From Thalassotalea psychrophila (lineage in GTDB: Bacteria > Pseudomonadota > Gammaproteobacteria > Enterobacterales > Alteromonadaceae), in assembly GCF_031583595.1 (NCBI RefSeq), contig NZ_CP134145.1:620001-684000 (forward strand): DNA of 64,000 nucleotides. The letters run 5' to 3'. Positions 1 through 9,290 of the stretch are shown here, piece by piece. Under the pieces are notes generated by a model. It was given only the letters and a program-made list of their open reading frames with translations, searched no databases and was not told the origin of the DNA. Made by a program: the position numbers and the translations under genes. Each line of letters begins with the position of its first letter. The first letter of the stretch is position 1.

Positions 1-314
1 AACAGGTATTACACCGACAACTTACTGACCAAACTCAAATTAGACTAAGTGGCTTTGCCGATATTATGACTGAAATAGCAGAATATCATAACCGCGAGGT
101 TAGCTTGAAGTCAGTAAATATTATCGAAGATAGCATTAGCATGCATGGCCTTGCTCGCAATGCTGATTCAGTTCCTCTTTGGCTATCAGGGTTTAAAGAC
201 TCTGTTTTTATGGCCGGCAAACGTTTTTCTGAATTTAATTTAAATGTTAATGAAGATGGTGATACATCCTTTGCAGTCAGCTCTACTCTTGCTCAAGATA
301 TGGAGAATAAATAA
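1..314 (+). CDS. PilN-domain MSHA biogenesis protein (MshI2-like), 3' part
   Basis: This gene is cut by the left window edge. The reading frame is open from base 3, about 103 codons are visible, and it ends at TAA 312-314. The visible part resembles the C-terminal half of PilN-type proteins of MSHA loci, with the motif IPxWLxxF appearing here as VPLWLSGF. PilN proteins sit in the inner membrane, pair with the PilO-like protein (MshJ) and link the cytoplasmic PilM-like MshI to the periplasmic part of the pilus machine. The stop codon shares one base with the mshJ start (TAATG), so the two genes are translationally coupled. It could instead be annotated as the end of a long MshI; the missing upstream sequence would decide this. 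Confidence 0.8.
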   Translation, partial: QVLHRQLTDQTQIRLSGFADIMTEIAEYHNREVSLKSVNIIEDSISMHGLARNADSVPLWLSGFKDSVFMAGKRFSEFNLNVNEDGDTSFAVSSTLAQDMENK

Positions 315-991
315 TGCAAAAACAATGGTTTGTATTTTCAGAAAAATTTTCTAAGTTAAGTGTACGCGAGCAATATATTATCTTACTCGCGGGTGTTGTT
401 GTTTTCTTTTTATTATTTAATGCGTTTGCTTTTGAAAGCGCACAAAGTAAAAGCAAACGAACAAGTAACTCAATCGCCCAACTTAAAAGCCAAAATAGTA
501 AAGTAACCCTAGAATCGGCTAAAGCACAAGTTAAATTAGCCAACGATCCTAATAAAGAACTCGATAAAAAAATAGCTCAATATCGTAGTAAATTAGACGA
601 TATAGACAATGAACTGCTCTCGTTGACTGATGAACTTATTTCACCAAGCAAAATGCGTAAGGCGTTGCAAGATATGCTTAAATTGTCACCAGGGGTTAAG
701 TTAATTTCATTTAGCGCGATGGCGCCAGAGCCTCTGATAAAAGATGAACTTAGCACGGAAAAAGCATTACCCGAAAGTTCTTCTAAGACAATTGATTTAT
801 ATCGTCATACTATTCGAATCAGTCTGCAAGGTAACTATTTTCAACTACGCGATTATTTGAAAAATGTAGAGCAACTTTCATGGTCTTTTTATTGGCATGA
901 ATTTGATTATATCGTTGACGAATATCCTTCAGCTACATTGAATATAGAAATGTACAGCTTAAGTACAAGGAAGGAGTTTATTGGTGTTTAA
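314..991 (+). CDS. mshJ: MSHA biogenesis protein MshJ (PilO-like)
   Basis: A 225-residue bitopic inner-membrane protein. A short cytoplasmic N-terminus precedes one membrane segment (about residues 20-40). A Lys/Glu/Ser-rich helical stretch that looks like a coiled coil follows (about 45-115), then a small globular periplasmic domain. This is the layout of PilO/GspM-type alignment-complex proteins that bridge the platform and the secretin. Position between the PilN-like gene and mshK, with one-base overlap upstream and a small overlap downstream, supports MshJ. The ATG at 314 overlaps the upstream stop. The family is poorly conserved in sequence, so the call rests on topology and synteny. Confidence 0.85.
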   Translation: MQKQWFVFSEKFSKLSVREQYIILLAGVVVFFLLFNAFAFESAQSKSKRTSNSIAQLKSQNSKVTLESAKAQVKLANDPNKELDKKIAQYRSKLDDIDNELLSLTDELISPSKMRKALQDMLKLSPGVKLISFSAMAPEPLIKDELSTEKALPESSSKTIDLYRHTIRISLQGNYFQLRDYLKNVEQLSWSFYWHEFDYIVDEYPSATLNIEMYSLSTRKEFIGV

Positions 992-1292
992 AATTTTCCT
1001 TTTAACTTTGCTCACTTTGTTCTCTTTAAATATTAATGCTGAACAACTTGATCCAACAAAACCATTTTCAAAATCTATTACAGATAGAGAATCTGTAAAG
1101 CAAAACTTGAAATTGTATTCGATTATAAGTTCAGGCAACTCACGCAAAGCCATTATAAACAAAAAAATTATGGTTGTAGGTGATAGCCTTGATGAATTTA
1201 AAGTTATTAAAATAGAAAAACAAAAAGTAGTATTACAAAGTTCTTCAGAAACGATAGAGCTAGTCTTGTTTACTAACGCTTTGACCAAATAA
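984..1292 (+). CDS. mshK: MSHA biogenesis protein MshK (PilP-like)
   Basis: A short protein (102 aa) with an N-terminal signal peptide ending near ...LNINA, followed by the DPTKP sequence typical of MshK/PilP-like proteins. It is thought to be a periplasmic factor that connects the inner-membrane alignment complex with the MshL secretin. The start is chosen as GTG at 984, 7 bases after AAGGAG at 971-976; a TTG directly before it (981) is the alternative. The start overlaps the mshJ stop, and mshL begins 11 bases downstream. The sequence is weakly conserved, so the assignment depends partly on its place in the operon. Confidence 0.8.
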   Translation: MFKIFLLTLLTLFSLNINAEQLDPTKPFSKSITDRESVKQNLKLYSIISSGNSRKAIINKKIMVVGDSLDEFKVIKIEKQKVVLQSSSETIELVLFTNALTK

Positions 1293-1303
1293 GTAGAAAT
1301 AAT

Positions 1304-2992
1304 ATGAAAAAGCATTTGTTGTTAAGTTTAATCTGTACCACGGCAATAACCTTGTCGGGTTGTTCTTCCACTGCCGAACAGCCCAAAGAAAAAGTGAAGC
1401 AAGAAGAGCCCAAAGATGTACTTGATGATTCAATAAAAAGTAATAAACCGGCAACAACAAAGCCTCTTTCGCAAGTTCCGTTGGCTGTTCAACAAGATAT
1501 TATGCAACAGGGGTTGGCTGCTGCTCGTGATTCATTGATGATTGAAAAACGTATGGATATCGCTGCTAATCAAATTCCGGCAAAAGACTTCTTTTCAGCA
1601 ATAGTTAGTGATAGTGATTACTCAATAGCCATACACCCTGATGTTGAAGGTGAAATAACCTTAAATTTAACTGAAGTAACACTATCTGAGATTTTAGATA
1701 TTGTTCAAGATATTTATGGTTTTGATATAAAGAAAACTAATAGAATAATTCAAGTATATCCAGCTGGCATGCGCACTCAAACCATTGCCCTCGATTATCT
1801 ATTTTTAAAACGTTCGGGATTATCTACTACCAGTATTAACTCGGGTGGTGTTTCAAGTAACGATCCAAATTCAGGTAGCAATAGCCAAAACGGAAACAAT
1901 GGTTCAAATAATAACGGCTCATCTAATAGTAACAGCTCTTCAAATGGCAACAGTCAAGGCAATAGCCAGGGCCAACGCAGCGGCATCAATATTTATACAG
2001 AAAACGAATCCGATTACTGGTTAGAGTTAGAAGAAACACTGCAAGCTTTAATCGGTACTGAAGATGGACGTACCGTAATAGTATCGCCACAAGCGGGTTT
2101 AATTACGGTAAAAGCCTTGCCTAATGAAATTAAAGCTTTAGAAAGCTTTATTGAACAGTCGCAACAGCACCTGCGCAGACAAGTTATTATTGAAGCGAAA
2201 ATTTTAGAAGTTACCCTCAATGATGATTACCAACAAGGTATATCTTGGGCTGCAATTGGTGATGTTGATAGTGGTAATGTTGGTTTTACTAGCACCGGCA
2301 ACATTGCTGGCAATGGTATTTCCTCTGTTATTGGTGGCGGTGGTAGTTTAGCTTTATCGGGCACCGACTTTTCAGGCTTAATAACTTTGTTGTCTACCCA
2401 AGGTAAAGTACAGGTACTGTCGAGCCCAAGAGTAACTGCAACTAATAATCAAAAAGCGGTAATCAAAGTCGGCGAAGATGAGTACTTTGTCACTGAGGTA
2501 TCAAGTACAACTATTACTGGTAACGCCACAACAGTAACTCCTGAAATCGAGTTAACGCCTTTCTTTTCTGGTATTGCTTTGGACGTAACCCCACAAATTA
2601 ATGAATCAGGTGAAGTGATTTTACATGTTCACCCTTCAGTAACGGTGACTACCGAGCAACTTAAGAGCTTAACCTTTAACCAAGAAGACATTTCACTACC
2701 TTTAGCAAAATCTAGGGTAAGAGAGTCTGACACTATCGTTAAGGCTAAATCTGGTGAAGTTATTGTTTTAGGTGGATTAATTGAATCGAGCAAGTCTGAG
2801 ATTGAATCGAAAACACCTTATTTAGGTGATATTCCATTTTTAGGTGAGTTATTTACCAATCGTAGCGAATCAATTGTCAAAAAAGAGTTAGTGATCCTGT
2901 TGAAGCCTGTCGTGATTGGCAAAGAAACATGGCAAGATCAAATCAAAGAAGCGCGTTCATTGTTACAAAAATGGTTTCCTGAAAGCGAGTAA
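1304..2992 (+). CDS. mshL: MSHA outer-membrane secretin MshL
   Basis: A 562-residue secretin (PilQ/GspD superfamily) that forms the outer-membrane pore for the MSHA pilus. It begins with a lipoprotein signal peptide with lipobox LSGC (cysteine 20). A small secretin N-domain lies around residues 80-150 and the beta-barrel secretin domain around 340-545, with the conserved segment VLGGLIESS near the C-terminus. Between them, around residues 180-225, is a low-complexity linker of Asn, Ser, Gly and Gln. It lies 11 bases after mshK and 3 bases before mshM. Length fits MshL proteins. Confidence 0.95.
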   Translation: MKKHLLLSLICTTAITLSGCSSTAEQPKEKVKQEEPKDVLDDSIKSNKPATTKPLSQVPLAVQQDIMQQGLAAARDSLMIEKRMDIAANQIPAKDFFSAIVSDSDYSIAIHPDVEGEITLNLTEVTLSEILDIVQDIYGFDIKKTNRIIQVYPAGMRTQTIALDYLFLKRSGLSTTSINSGGVSSNDPNSGSNSQNGNNGSNNNGSSNSNSSSNGNSQGNSQGQRSGINIYTENESDYWLELEETLQALIGTEDGRTVIVSPQAGLITVKALPNEIKALESFIEQSQQHLRRQVIIEAKILEVTLNDDYQQGISWAAIGDVDSGNVGFTSTGNIAGNGISSVIGGGGSLALSGTDFSGLITLLSTQGKVQVLSSPRVTATNNQKAVIKVGEDEYFVTEVSSTTITGNATTVTPEIELTPFFSGIALDVTPQINESGEVILHVHPSVTVTTEQLKSLTFNQEDISLPLAKSRVRESDTIVKAKSGEVIVLGGLIESSKSEIESKTPYLGDIPFLGELFTNRSESIVKKELVILLKPVVIGKETWQDQIKEARSLLQKWFPESE

Positions 2993-2995
2993 ACA

Positions 2996-3895
2996 ATGTA
3001 TTTGTACCATTATGGCATGTCAGAGTTACCTTTTACTCTGACTCCCAACACCAATTTTTACTTAGGGCTTCAACCACATGATGAAGCCCTTGATGTTTTA
3101 TTGGTTGCGCTAAAAAATGGTGAAGGTTTTATCAAGGTTATCGGTGAAGTTGGTACCGGGAAAACATTAATTTGTCGTAAATTATTAAATGATATACCTG
3201 AACATTTTGTAACTGCTTATATTCCCAATCCATATTTGAAACCGGATGAGTTACGACGTGCTTTAGCAACTGAATTAGGTATTAAGCAAGCTCAACGGAT
3301 GAACGTAAACTTGTTGAGCGAACGCATTCAAAAAAGGCTATTAGAGCTTCATAGTAGTGGTCATTCGGTTGTGTTAATTCTTGATGAAGCACAAGCGTTA
3401 CCGGAAGAAAGCTTAGAAGCATTAAGATTATTTACTAACTTAGAAACAGAAACACGTAAATTATTACAAGTAGTATTATTTGCTCAGCCTGAGTTAGACC
3501 AACGCTTAAATGAGAATAAATTTAGACAGCTTAAACAACGCATCACTTTTGCATATAAATTAAGAACAATGAGTCGTAATGAAGTACAGCATTACATCGA
3601 ACATCGACTACGAGTTGCTGGTTATAAAGGACAAAGTTTGTTTTCAGAATCATTATACAAACATATTGCAAAAGTAAGCTGTGGTACGCCAAGGTTAGTG
3701 AATGTACTTTGCCATAAAATTTTGATGCTTTGTTATGGCCAAGGTAAATATGTTGCATCGGCAAAAGATGTAGCTTTAGCAATTAAAGATACTGAATCGG
3801 TACAAGAATCCCGCCGTTTTGGTTGGCCCTTATTGGTAAGTGGATCGGCAATAATTACAATGATGAGTATGGTTTATTTTGAGGTTTTATTATGA
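2996..3895 (+). CDS. mshM: MSHA biogenesis ATPase MshM (ExeA/AAA family)
   Basis: A 299-residue AAA ATPase of the ExeA/GspA type. The Walker A motif GEVGTGKT is at residues 50-57 and a Walker B motif (VVLILDEAQAL) lies near residue 125. A single hydrophobic segment at the extreme C-terminus (WPLLVSGSAIITMM onward) would anchor it in the inner membrane. Related proteins help insert or assemble the secretin through the cell wall. The gene lies three bases after mshL, and its stop overlaps the mshN start (ATGA at 3892-3895). Confidence 0.92.
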   Translation: MYLYHYGMSELPFTLTPNTNFYLGLQPHDEALDVLLVALKNGEGFIKVIGEVGTGKTLICRKLLNDIPEHFVTAYIPNPYLKPDELRRALATELGIKQAQRMNVNLLSERIQKRLLELHSSGHSVVLILDEAQALPEESLEALRLFTNLETETRKLLQVVLFAQPELDQRLNENKFRQLKQRITFAYKLRTMSRNEVQHYIEHRLRVAGYKGQSLFSESLYKHIAKVSCGTPRLVNVLCHKILMLCYGQGKYVASAKDVALAIKDTESVQESRRFGWPLLVSGSAIITMMSMVYFEVLL

Positions 3896-5010
3896 GCGTA
3901 ATTAATGAAATGCTTAAAGACCTAGATAAGCGTAAGGCAGATGAGCAAGCAATTGCTAATGGGCAATATCAAAGTCGCTCGACAGCAACTGCCACGAACA
4001 AAAATTTCAATTCTATTATTATCGCAATATTAATTACTGCGAGTGTCTGTATAGCGGCTATGTATTTCTTATATGCCAATGTAAACAAAGTATCTTCAAC
4101 TCCTATTTTTGTCGAAAAAACAGCAGCTGCTGAGCCGTTAAAGGTTGAACCACAAACGATTAAACCTAAGGTTGTTGTGTCTGCAACAGATAATGCTGAA
4201 ATGCTGAGTCAGAAAGAAAATAATACGAGTGAAATTTCTAGCAACGAATATGTAAATGTAAAATCGACTGAGTCTGAGAAAATAGAGCCTGTTGCAAATG
4301 TTGTTTTAGCAAAATCAGAGCCTTCAGTAGTAACAGCGTTACCTGTTGATATGACTAGCTTGCCAACAGAAGATTCCTCGGTAAAGCCAGTAAATAATGC
4401 AGATAAAAAGTCATCTCTAGTGATCTCTAAAGTTGATTTAACACCAGAACAGCTAGCGATTAAAAAGTTAAATATTGCCAAACGAGCTTTACAAAATGGT
4501 CAGTTAAAAAAAGCTGAAGCATTGCTAGAGGAAGCTATTATTTTACAGCCTTACTATATTGAAGCTCGCAAAGAATTAGCCGCGTTATGGTTTGGACGTA
4601 AGACGTATAAACCGGCAAAGAACTTATTAGCACAAGGTGTATTGCTATTACCTAAGAATGAAGACTTTCGCTTAATGCTAGCGCGCATTTATTCCTTTGA
4701 AGGTAACAATGAAAAAGCATTTAAAGTATTAAGTGAGTTATCTACCAGTAAACTTTTAGAATATCAGCTGGCATTGGCATCTATGGCGTCACAAAGTGAT
4801 CACCATGTAGCGGCTATTAATGCCTACAATAAACTTTTGGTAATGCGCCCTGAGCAAAGTCGTTGGTGGCTGGCGTTAGCGATATCTTATGACAGTAATG
4901 AACAATACCAACCCGCTACATCGGCTTATCAAAAAGCAATTGCTTTAGGCCTGCTTTCAAATAATTCATTACAGTTTGCTAGGCAACGACTTGCCGAGTT
5001 GGAGGGTTAA
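3892..5010 (+). CDS. mshN: MSHA biogenesis protein MshN (TPR protein)
   Basis: A 372-residue protein with the N-terminal MSVINEMLKDLDKR signature of MshN/GspB-like proteins. One membrane segment (about 41-62) is followed by a Glu/Val/Ser/Thr-rich spacer, then tetratricopeptide repeats from about residue 195 to the end. It probably supports pilus assembly from the periplasmic face of the inner membrane. It overlaps mshM by four bases and ends two bases before mshE, so it is tightly embedded in the operon. Confidence 0.92.
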   Translation: MSVINEMLKDLDKRKADEQAIANGQYQSRSTATATNKNFNSIIIAILITASVCIAAMYFLYANVNKVSSTPIFVEKTAAAEPLKVEPQTIKPKVVVSATDNAEMLSQKENNTSEISSNEYVNVKSTESEKIEPVANVVLAKSEPSVVTALPVDMTSLPTEDSSVKPVNNADKKSSLVISKVDLTPEQLAIKKLNIAKRALQNGQLKKAEALLEEAIILQPYYIEARKELAALWFGRKTYKPAKNLLAQGVLLLPKNEDFRLMLARIYSFEGNNEKAFKVLSELSTSKLLEYQLALASMASQSDHHVAAINAYNKLLVMRPEQSRWWLALAISYDSNEQYQPATSAYQKAIALGLLSNNSLQFARQRLAELEG

Positions 5011-5012
5011 TA

Positions 5013-6716
5013 ATGGCAACACCTAAATTAAAATTACGTTTGGGCGACTTATTAGTTGAAGAGAATATCATCTCCGATGATCAACTTTCTCATGCGCTGC
5101 AACTACAAAATACCACTCATCGTAAATTGGGTGATTCATTAATTGAATTAGGTTTTATTAGTGAAAGGCAATTATTGCAATTTTTAGCTAAACAAATGAG
5201 TTTGCCGTTTATTGATATTACCCAGCGCTTTATTGCTCCTAATGTAGTTGACCTATTGCCTGAAGTGCATGCTCGTCGTCTAAGAACTTTGGTGCTTGAA
5301 TATGATGACGATACAGTTTTATTAGGAATGAGCGACCCTGCGGATCTCAACGCGCTAGATCAATTAGAAATTTATCTAGCGCCAAGAGAGCTAAAACTTG
5401 CCGCTGTTGCAGAATCGCAAATATTTAGTGCCTTTGATAATTTATACAGACGTACTGCTGAAATAGAATCTTTTGCCAGTCAGCTTGAAGAAGAATATGT
5501 TGATGCCAAAGAAGTTGATTTTGGCGCAGAGAGTGAAGGCAGTGATGCAACTGTTGATAAACTTTTACAATCGGTTTTTGAAGATGCTGTGCAAATGCGA
5601 GCCTCAGACGTTCATATTGAACCAGAGAAAGATCGCTTGCGAATACGACAGCGCGTTGATGGTATTTTACAAGAAAGTATTATTAACCAAGCAAAAATAG
5701 CCAATGCTTTAGTGCTGAAGCTAAAGCTGATGGCCAGCCTAGATATTTCTGAAAAACGTTTACCACAAGATGGGCGTTTTCATTTGCGTATTAAGGGTCA
5801 TGAAATAGACGTGCGTATGTCGACCATGCCGGTGCAATTTGGTGAATCCGTAGTTATGCGTTTGCTTGATCAAACCGGCGGTATTATTAGGCTGGAACAA
5901 ACTGGTTTACCTGATGATTTGATTAAACGATTAAGGTTACAAATAACCCGTTCAAATGGCATGGTATTAGTTACGGGCCCTACAGGTAGTGGTAAAACCA
6001 CAACTCTTTATGCAGCACTAGCCGAGTTAAACAAGCCTGAAACCAAAATTATTACCGTAGAAGATCCGGTTGAATATCGTTTGCCACGGATTAATCAGGT
6101 GCAAGTAAGCGATAAAATTGATTTGAGCTTTGCCCGAGTATTAAGAACAGCACTTCGCCAAGATCCTGATGTATTAATGGTTGGAGAAATGCGAGACTCT
6201 GAAACTGTCGATATTGGTATGCGTGGAGCGTTAACCGGTCATATGGTACTTTCCACCTTACACACTAATGATGCAATTACCTCGGCAATTCGGTTAATTG
6301 ATATGGGCGCACCAGGATTTTTAGTAAGTAGTGCGCTGCGAGCAATCGTTGCACAAAGACTAGTTCGTAGAATTTGTCCAAGTTGTACCATCGAACATGA
6401 ATTAGAGCCGCAGGAAAGTATCTGGCTTGAGAATTTAACTGGTAACAAGCCAAGTGTTCAATTTCACAAAGGCAGTGGGTGTCAGTCTTGTAACTATAGT
6501 GGTTATCGAGGGCGAGTTGGTGTGTTTGAACTTTTAGAGCTAGACACTCCAATGATGAACGCATTGAAAAATGAAGATACAGTAGAATTTAGCCGCGTAG
6601 CAAAACAAAGTAAAGGTTATCGTCCTTTGGCTGTAGCAGCATACGATTATGCCATGCAAGGTGTAACTACAGTAGATGAAGTTTTACGTTTAACTGAAGT
6701 GATAGATATTAATTAA
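5013..6716 (+). CDS. mshE: MSHA pilus extension ATPase MshE
   Basis: A 567-residue GspE/PilB-type secretion ATPase that powers pilus extension from the cytoplasm. The N-terminus has two related 24-residue motifs, starting RLGDLLVEENII (about 9-32) and KLGDSLIELGFI (about 38-61). These match the tandem motifs by which MshEN domains bind cyclic di-GMP. The ATPase core has Walker A GPTGSGKTT (about 322-330), a Walker B-like segment DPDVLMVGEMRD (about 385-396) and two CxxC pairs in the C-terminal region, as in zinc-binding GspE/PilB enzymes. The gene follows mshN by two bases. c-di-GMP control is inferred from family knowledge. Confidence 0.96.
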   Translation: MATPKLKLRLGDLLVEENIISDDQLSHALQLQNTTHRKLGDSLIELGFISERQLLQFLAKQMSLPFIDITQRFIAPNVVDLLPEVHARRLRTLVLEYDDDTVLLGMSDPADLNALDQLEIYLAPRELKLAAVAESQIFSAFDNLYRRTAEIESFASQLEEEYVDAKEVDFGAESEGSDATVDKLLQSVFEDAVQMRASDVHIEPEKDRLRIRQRVDGILQESIINQAKIANALVLKLKLMASLDISEKRLPQDGRFHLRIKGHEIDVRMSTMPVQFGESVVMRLLDQTGGIIRLEQTGLPDDLIKRLRLQITRSNGMVLVTGPTGSGKTTTLYAALAELNKPETKIITVEDPVEYRLPRINQVQVSDKIDLSFARVLRTALRQDPDVLMVGEMRDSETVDIGMRGALTGHMVLSTLHTNDAITSAIRLIDMGAPGFLVSSALRAIVAQRLVRRICPSCTIEHELEPQESIWLENLTGNKPSVQFHKGSGCQSCNYSGYRGRVGVFELLELDTPMMNALKNEDTVEFSRVAKQSKGYRPLAVAAYDYAMQGVTTVDEVLRLTEVIDIN

Positions 6717-6747
6717 ACTAACCTCAACTCAGGATAATGAGTAAATA

Positions 6748-7974
6748 ATGGCAGTATTTCATTACATTGGCCGAAGTAGTCACGGCAAGCAGGTTTCGGG
6801 CGCAATTGATGCGAGCTCGAGCACCGCTGTGGCTGAACAGTTAAGTAAGCAAAGTATTATTCCCATCACAATTAAAGCGGCAACAAATGAGTCTTCAACA
6901 ACAAACATTAATTTGTCGAGTTTGTTAGTCTCAAAAAAAGTATCACCTATAGATATGATCATGTTTTGTCGGCAAATGTATGCGTTAATGCGGTCAGGCG
7001 TACCAATATTAAGCGCAATGCGGGGATTAGCTGAAACGACTAAATCTAAAGCTTTGCAGGATGTGTTATTTGCCATCCATGAGAAATTAGAAAAAGGTTT
7101 TAGTTTATCTTCATCAATGGCGAACTATCCACAGGTGTTTGGTAAGTTAATGGTGTCGGTTGTGCATGTTGGTGAAAATACAGGTCAACTTGATGAGTCA
7201 TTTGCCAAACTGGCCCAATATTTAGAACGCGAAGAAGAAACCAAAAAAAATATAAAACAAGCAATGCGATATCCTAGCTTTGTTATTATCGCCATAGTTA
7301 TTGCTATGTTTATTTTAAATATTTGGGTTATTCCAATTTTTGCTGACATGTTCAAGCAATTCCAAACTGAGCTACCAATAACAACACAATGGCTGATTGC
7401 CAGTTCGAATTTTTTCACCAATTATTGGTGGCTAATTTTAGCCATTCTGTTTGCAAGTATTTTCTCATTTAAGCGCTATGTGGCAACTGAAGAAGGTTTA
7501 TATAGTTGGGATAAACGTAAATTAAGTATTCCTCTTGTTGGAGAAATTATTGAACGTTCTTTGCTCGCAAGATTTTCTCATAGCTTTTCAATCGTACTAA
7601 AAGCTGGGATCCCAATTACCACAGGGTTAAGCTTAAGCGCAGATGCTATAGGTAACAGCTTTATGACCGATAAGGTTAGGAAAATGCGTCAACGGGTAGA
7701 AACCGGCGACACGTTGTTGCGTACAGCTAAAGCCAGTGAGCTTTTTACTCCGTTAGTTTTGCAAATGATCTCAGTGGGTGAAGAAACCGGTAAAATAGAT
7801 GAACTACTTGAAGAAGTTGCTGAGTACTATGAACGTGAAGTCGATTATGATTTAAAAACTTTAACCGACAGAATAGAACCTATTTTAATCAGTTTTATGG
7901 CCGGTTTAGTGTTAATACTTGCTCTTGGTATATTTACGCCTATGTGGGATATGTACTCTGCAGTGCAAGGGTAA
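6748..7974 (+). CDS. mshG: MSHA platform protein MshG (GspF/PilC family)
   Basis: A 408-residue polytopic inner-membrane protein with two copies of the type II secretion F domain. Each copy carries the family pattern of a charged helical stretch with GE.TG (GENTGQLDESFAKL and GEETGKIDELLEEV). Hydrophobic segments lie near residues 172-198, 215-240 and 378-402. It is the platform on which the MshE motor acts to add pilin subunits. It lies 31 bases downstream of mshE and two bases upstream of the mshF start. Confidence 0.95.
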   Translation: MAVFHYIGRSSHGKQVSGAIDASSSTAVAEQLSKQSIIPITIKAATNESSTTNINLSSLLVSKKVSPIDMIMFCRQMYALMRSGVPILSAMRGLAETTKSKALQDVLFAIHEKLEKGFSLSSSMANYPQVFGKLMVSVVHVGENTGQLDESFAKLAQYLEREEETKKNIKQAMRYPSFVIIAIVIAMFILNIWVIPIFADMFKQFQTELPITTQWLIASSNFFTNYWWLILAILFASIFSFKRYVATEEGLYSWDKRKLSIPLVGEIIERSLLARFSHSFSIVLKAGIPITTGLSLSADAIGNSFMTDKVRKMRQRVETGDTLLRTAKASELFTPLVLQMISVGEETGKIDELLEEVAEYYEREVDYDLKTLTDRIEPILISFMAGLVLILALGIFTPMWDMYSAVQG

Positions 7975-7976
7975 TT

Positions 7977-8462
7977 ATGGCAATACGTAATGTTAGCCAG
8001 ATAAAAATATTACTTATCGTGGTTATTATTTTAGTGCTGATGGCGACATTTTTAAGCTATTTTAATAAAAATGAAGAAGACTTATATAAAACCAGTATGG
8101 CGGCTTCGGCTGCGGACTTTACCAGTAAAGTACTATTAATTCATTCGCAATGGTTTATGGAAGGTAAACCTGATAGCGTTACGATTAAACAGCGATTACC
8201 CAGTTCTGACGAACAGTTTGAATCGAAGGTATTTAATTTAAATGAATTTGGCTGGCCAGATTTAGTTCTTAATCATGACGCTTGTGAACGAATTTGGCAA
8301 AGAGTTACTGGTGCTGAAATGAAAGTGTTAAATAAACCGCTATTTGCTGTTGAACTAAAGAACAATACTAAGCAAAAGGCACGTATTTGCCGTTATCAAT
8401 TAACTGAGCGAATGTATATTGAATACAATAGCTCTAATGGCAAAATAACTAATAAAAATTAG
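7977..8462 (+). CDS. mshF: MSHA biogenesis protein MshF
   Basis: A small (161 aa) single-pass membrane protein: a hydrophobic segment at about residues 9-27, then a soluble domain with two cysteines in its C-terminal half. A longer in-frame reading from 7944 is possible, but ATG 7977 two bases after the mshG stop is more likely because the longer form would overlap mshG. The protein is specific to MSHA loci and its exact role is not known. It is the last gene of the assembly-protein operon; a 76-base gap follows before mshB. Confidence 0.8.
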   Translation: MAIRNVSQIKILLIVVIILVLMATFLSYFNKNEEDLYKTSMAASAADFTSKVLLIHSQWFMEGKPDSVTIKQRLPSSDEQFESKVFNLNEFGWPDLVLNHDACERIWQRVTGAEMKVLNKPLFAVELKNNTKQKARICRYQLTERMYIEYNSSNGKITNKN

Positions 8463-8538
8463 CAAGTTATTGAGATTTCAGTTGATTTAAACTCAATCTC
8501 TATTACAGTTAGAATTATAAACACAGTTTGAGGGAATT

Positions 8539-9153
8539 ATGAAAAACAACAAACTAAAATTAAATAAAGGTTTCACCTTAATCGAACTGGTTATCGTTGT
8601 GGTATTACTTGGCTTATTAGCCGTAACCGCGATACCTAAATTCATTGACTTAACTGAGCAAGCTCAACAAGCAAACATTGAAGGTATGGCTGGTGGCTTT
8701 GCTACTGGTGTGTCGCTCGCGCGTGCACAATGGGAAGCTGAAGGGCGAACCAACGATGGCCAATATAATGTTGTTAACTATGACGGAAGTGATTTAATTC
8801 TTACTACTGAAAACCAGAACAATGGCGTTCGTCCAGGTTATCCAATAGGCATTGAAAACGGAAATGACTCATTAGAGTTGGCAGATTGTGTAGATATTTG
8901 GAACAATATCTTGCAACAACCTCCATTACTTACTAGTGATCTAGGTGAATTAAATGGTGTTGATACTGATAGCTATAAATATTTCGCGACAATAAGCGGT
9001 GCTGGCCCAATGAGCTCTTGCGTATATTTTTTAAAAGGTACTCTAGCAAAAGTTGATGATGCCTATACTGCACCTGCTGATGAAAATGTTGGCAATAATT
9101 TCTCTTACCAACCAGCAACAAGCTCAGTGGTAATCAATATAAACCAAAATTAA
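8539..9153 (+). CDS. mshB: MSHA pilin-like protein MshB
   Basis: A type IV prepilin of 204 residues. The leader MKNNKLKLNKG ends in Gly and is followed by FTLIELVIVVVLLGLLAV, which includes the conserved Glu at +5 of the mature protein. It would be cleaved and N-methylated by a prepilin peptidase not seen in this window. At 204 residues it is longer than the neighbouring major pilin, which fits MshB, a minor pilin probably at the pilus tip or in initiation. Two cysteines (in LADCVDIW and SSCVYF) could form the usual pilin disulfide. The start has a good ribosome site (GAGGGAA). Confidence 0.9.
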   Translation: MKNNKLKLNKGFTLIELVIVVVLLGLLAVTAIPKFIDLTEQAQQANIEGMAGGFATGVSLARAQWEAEGRTNDGQYNVVNYDGSDLILTTENQNNGVRPGYPIGIENGNDSLELADCVDIWNNILQQPPLLTSDLGELNGVDTDSYKYFATISGAGPMSSCVYFLKGTLAKVDDAYTAPADENVGNNFSYQPATSSVVININQN

Positions 9154-9209
9154 TAGAATCTAGGTAGAAAACGAGCTGTTACTCAATCGTTACAAATGGA
9201 TACAACTTA

Positions 9210-9290
9210 TTGTTTACTTTTAATTTACAATGCCAGAATCAAATTAATTAACAACGAATTTAAATATTTATCAAGGGGTTCAGAATGAAC
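9210..9290 (+). promoter_or_regulatory. Possible mshA promoter and ribosome-binding site
   Basis: The 131-base gap between mshB and mshA holds a TACAAT hexamer at 9226-9231, a plausible -10 box, but no good -35 at standard spacing. The mshA ribosome-binding site AAGGGG lies about 8 bases before ATG 9285. A separate strong signal for the abundant major pilin would be expected, but the promoter is only a candidate. Confidence 0.3.

Noticed and set aside
283..1315. Minus-strand open frames of 86 and 118 codons
   Set aside because: They run opposite the mshJ and mshK genes, without start signals, and cross the gene boundaries of a tight operon.
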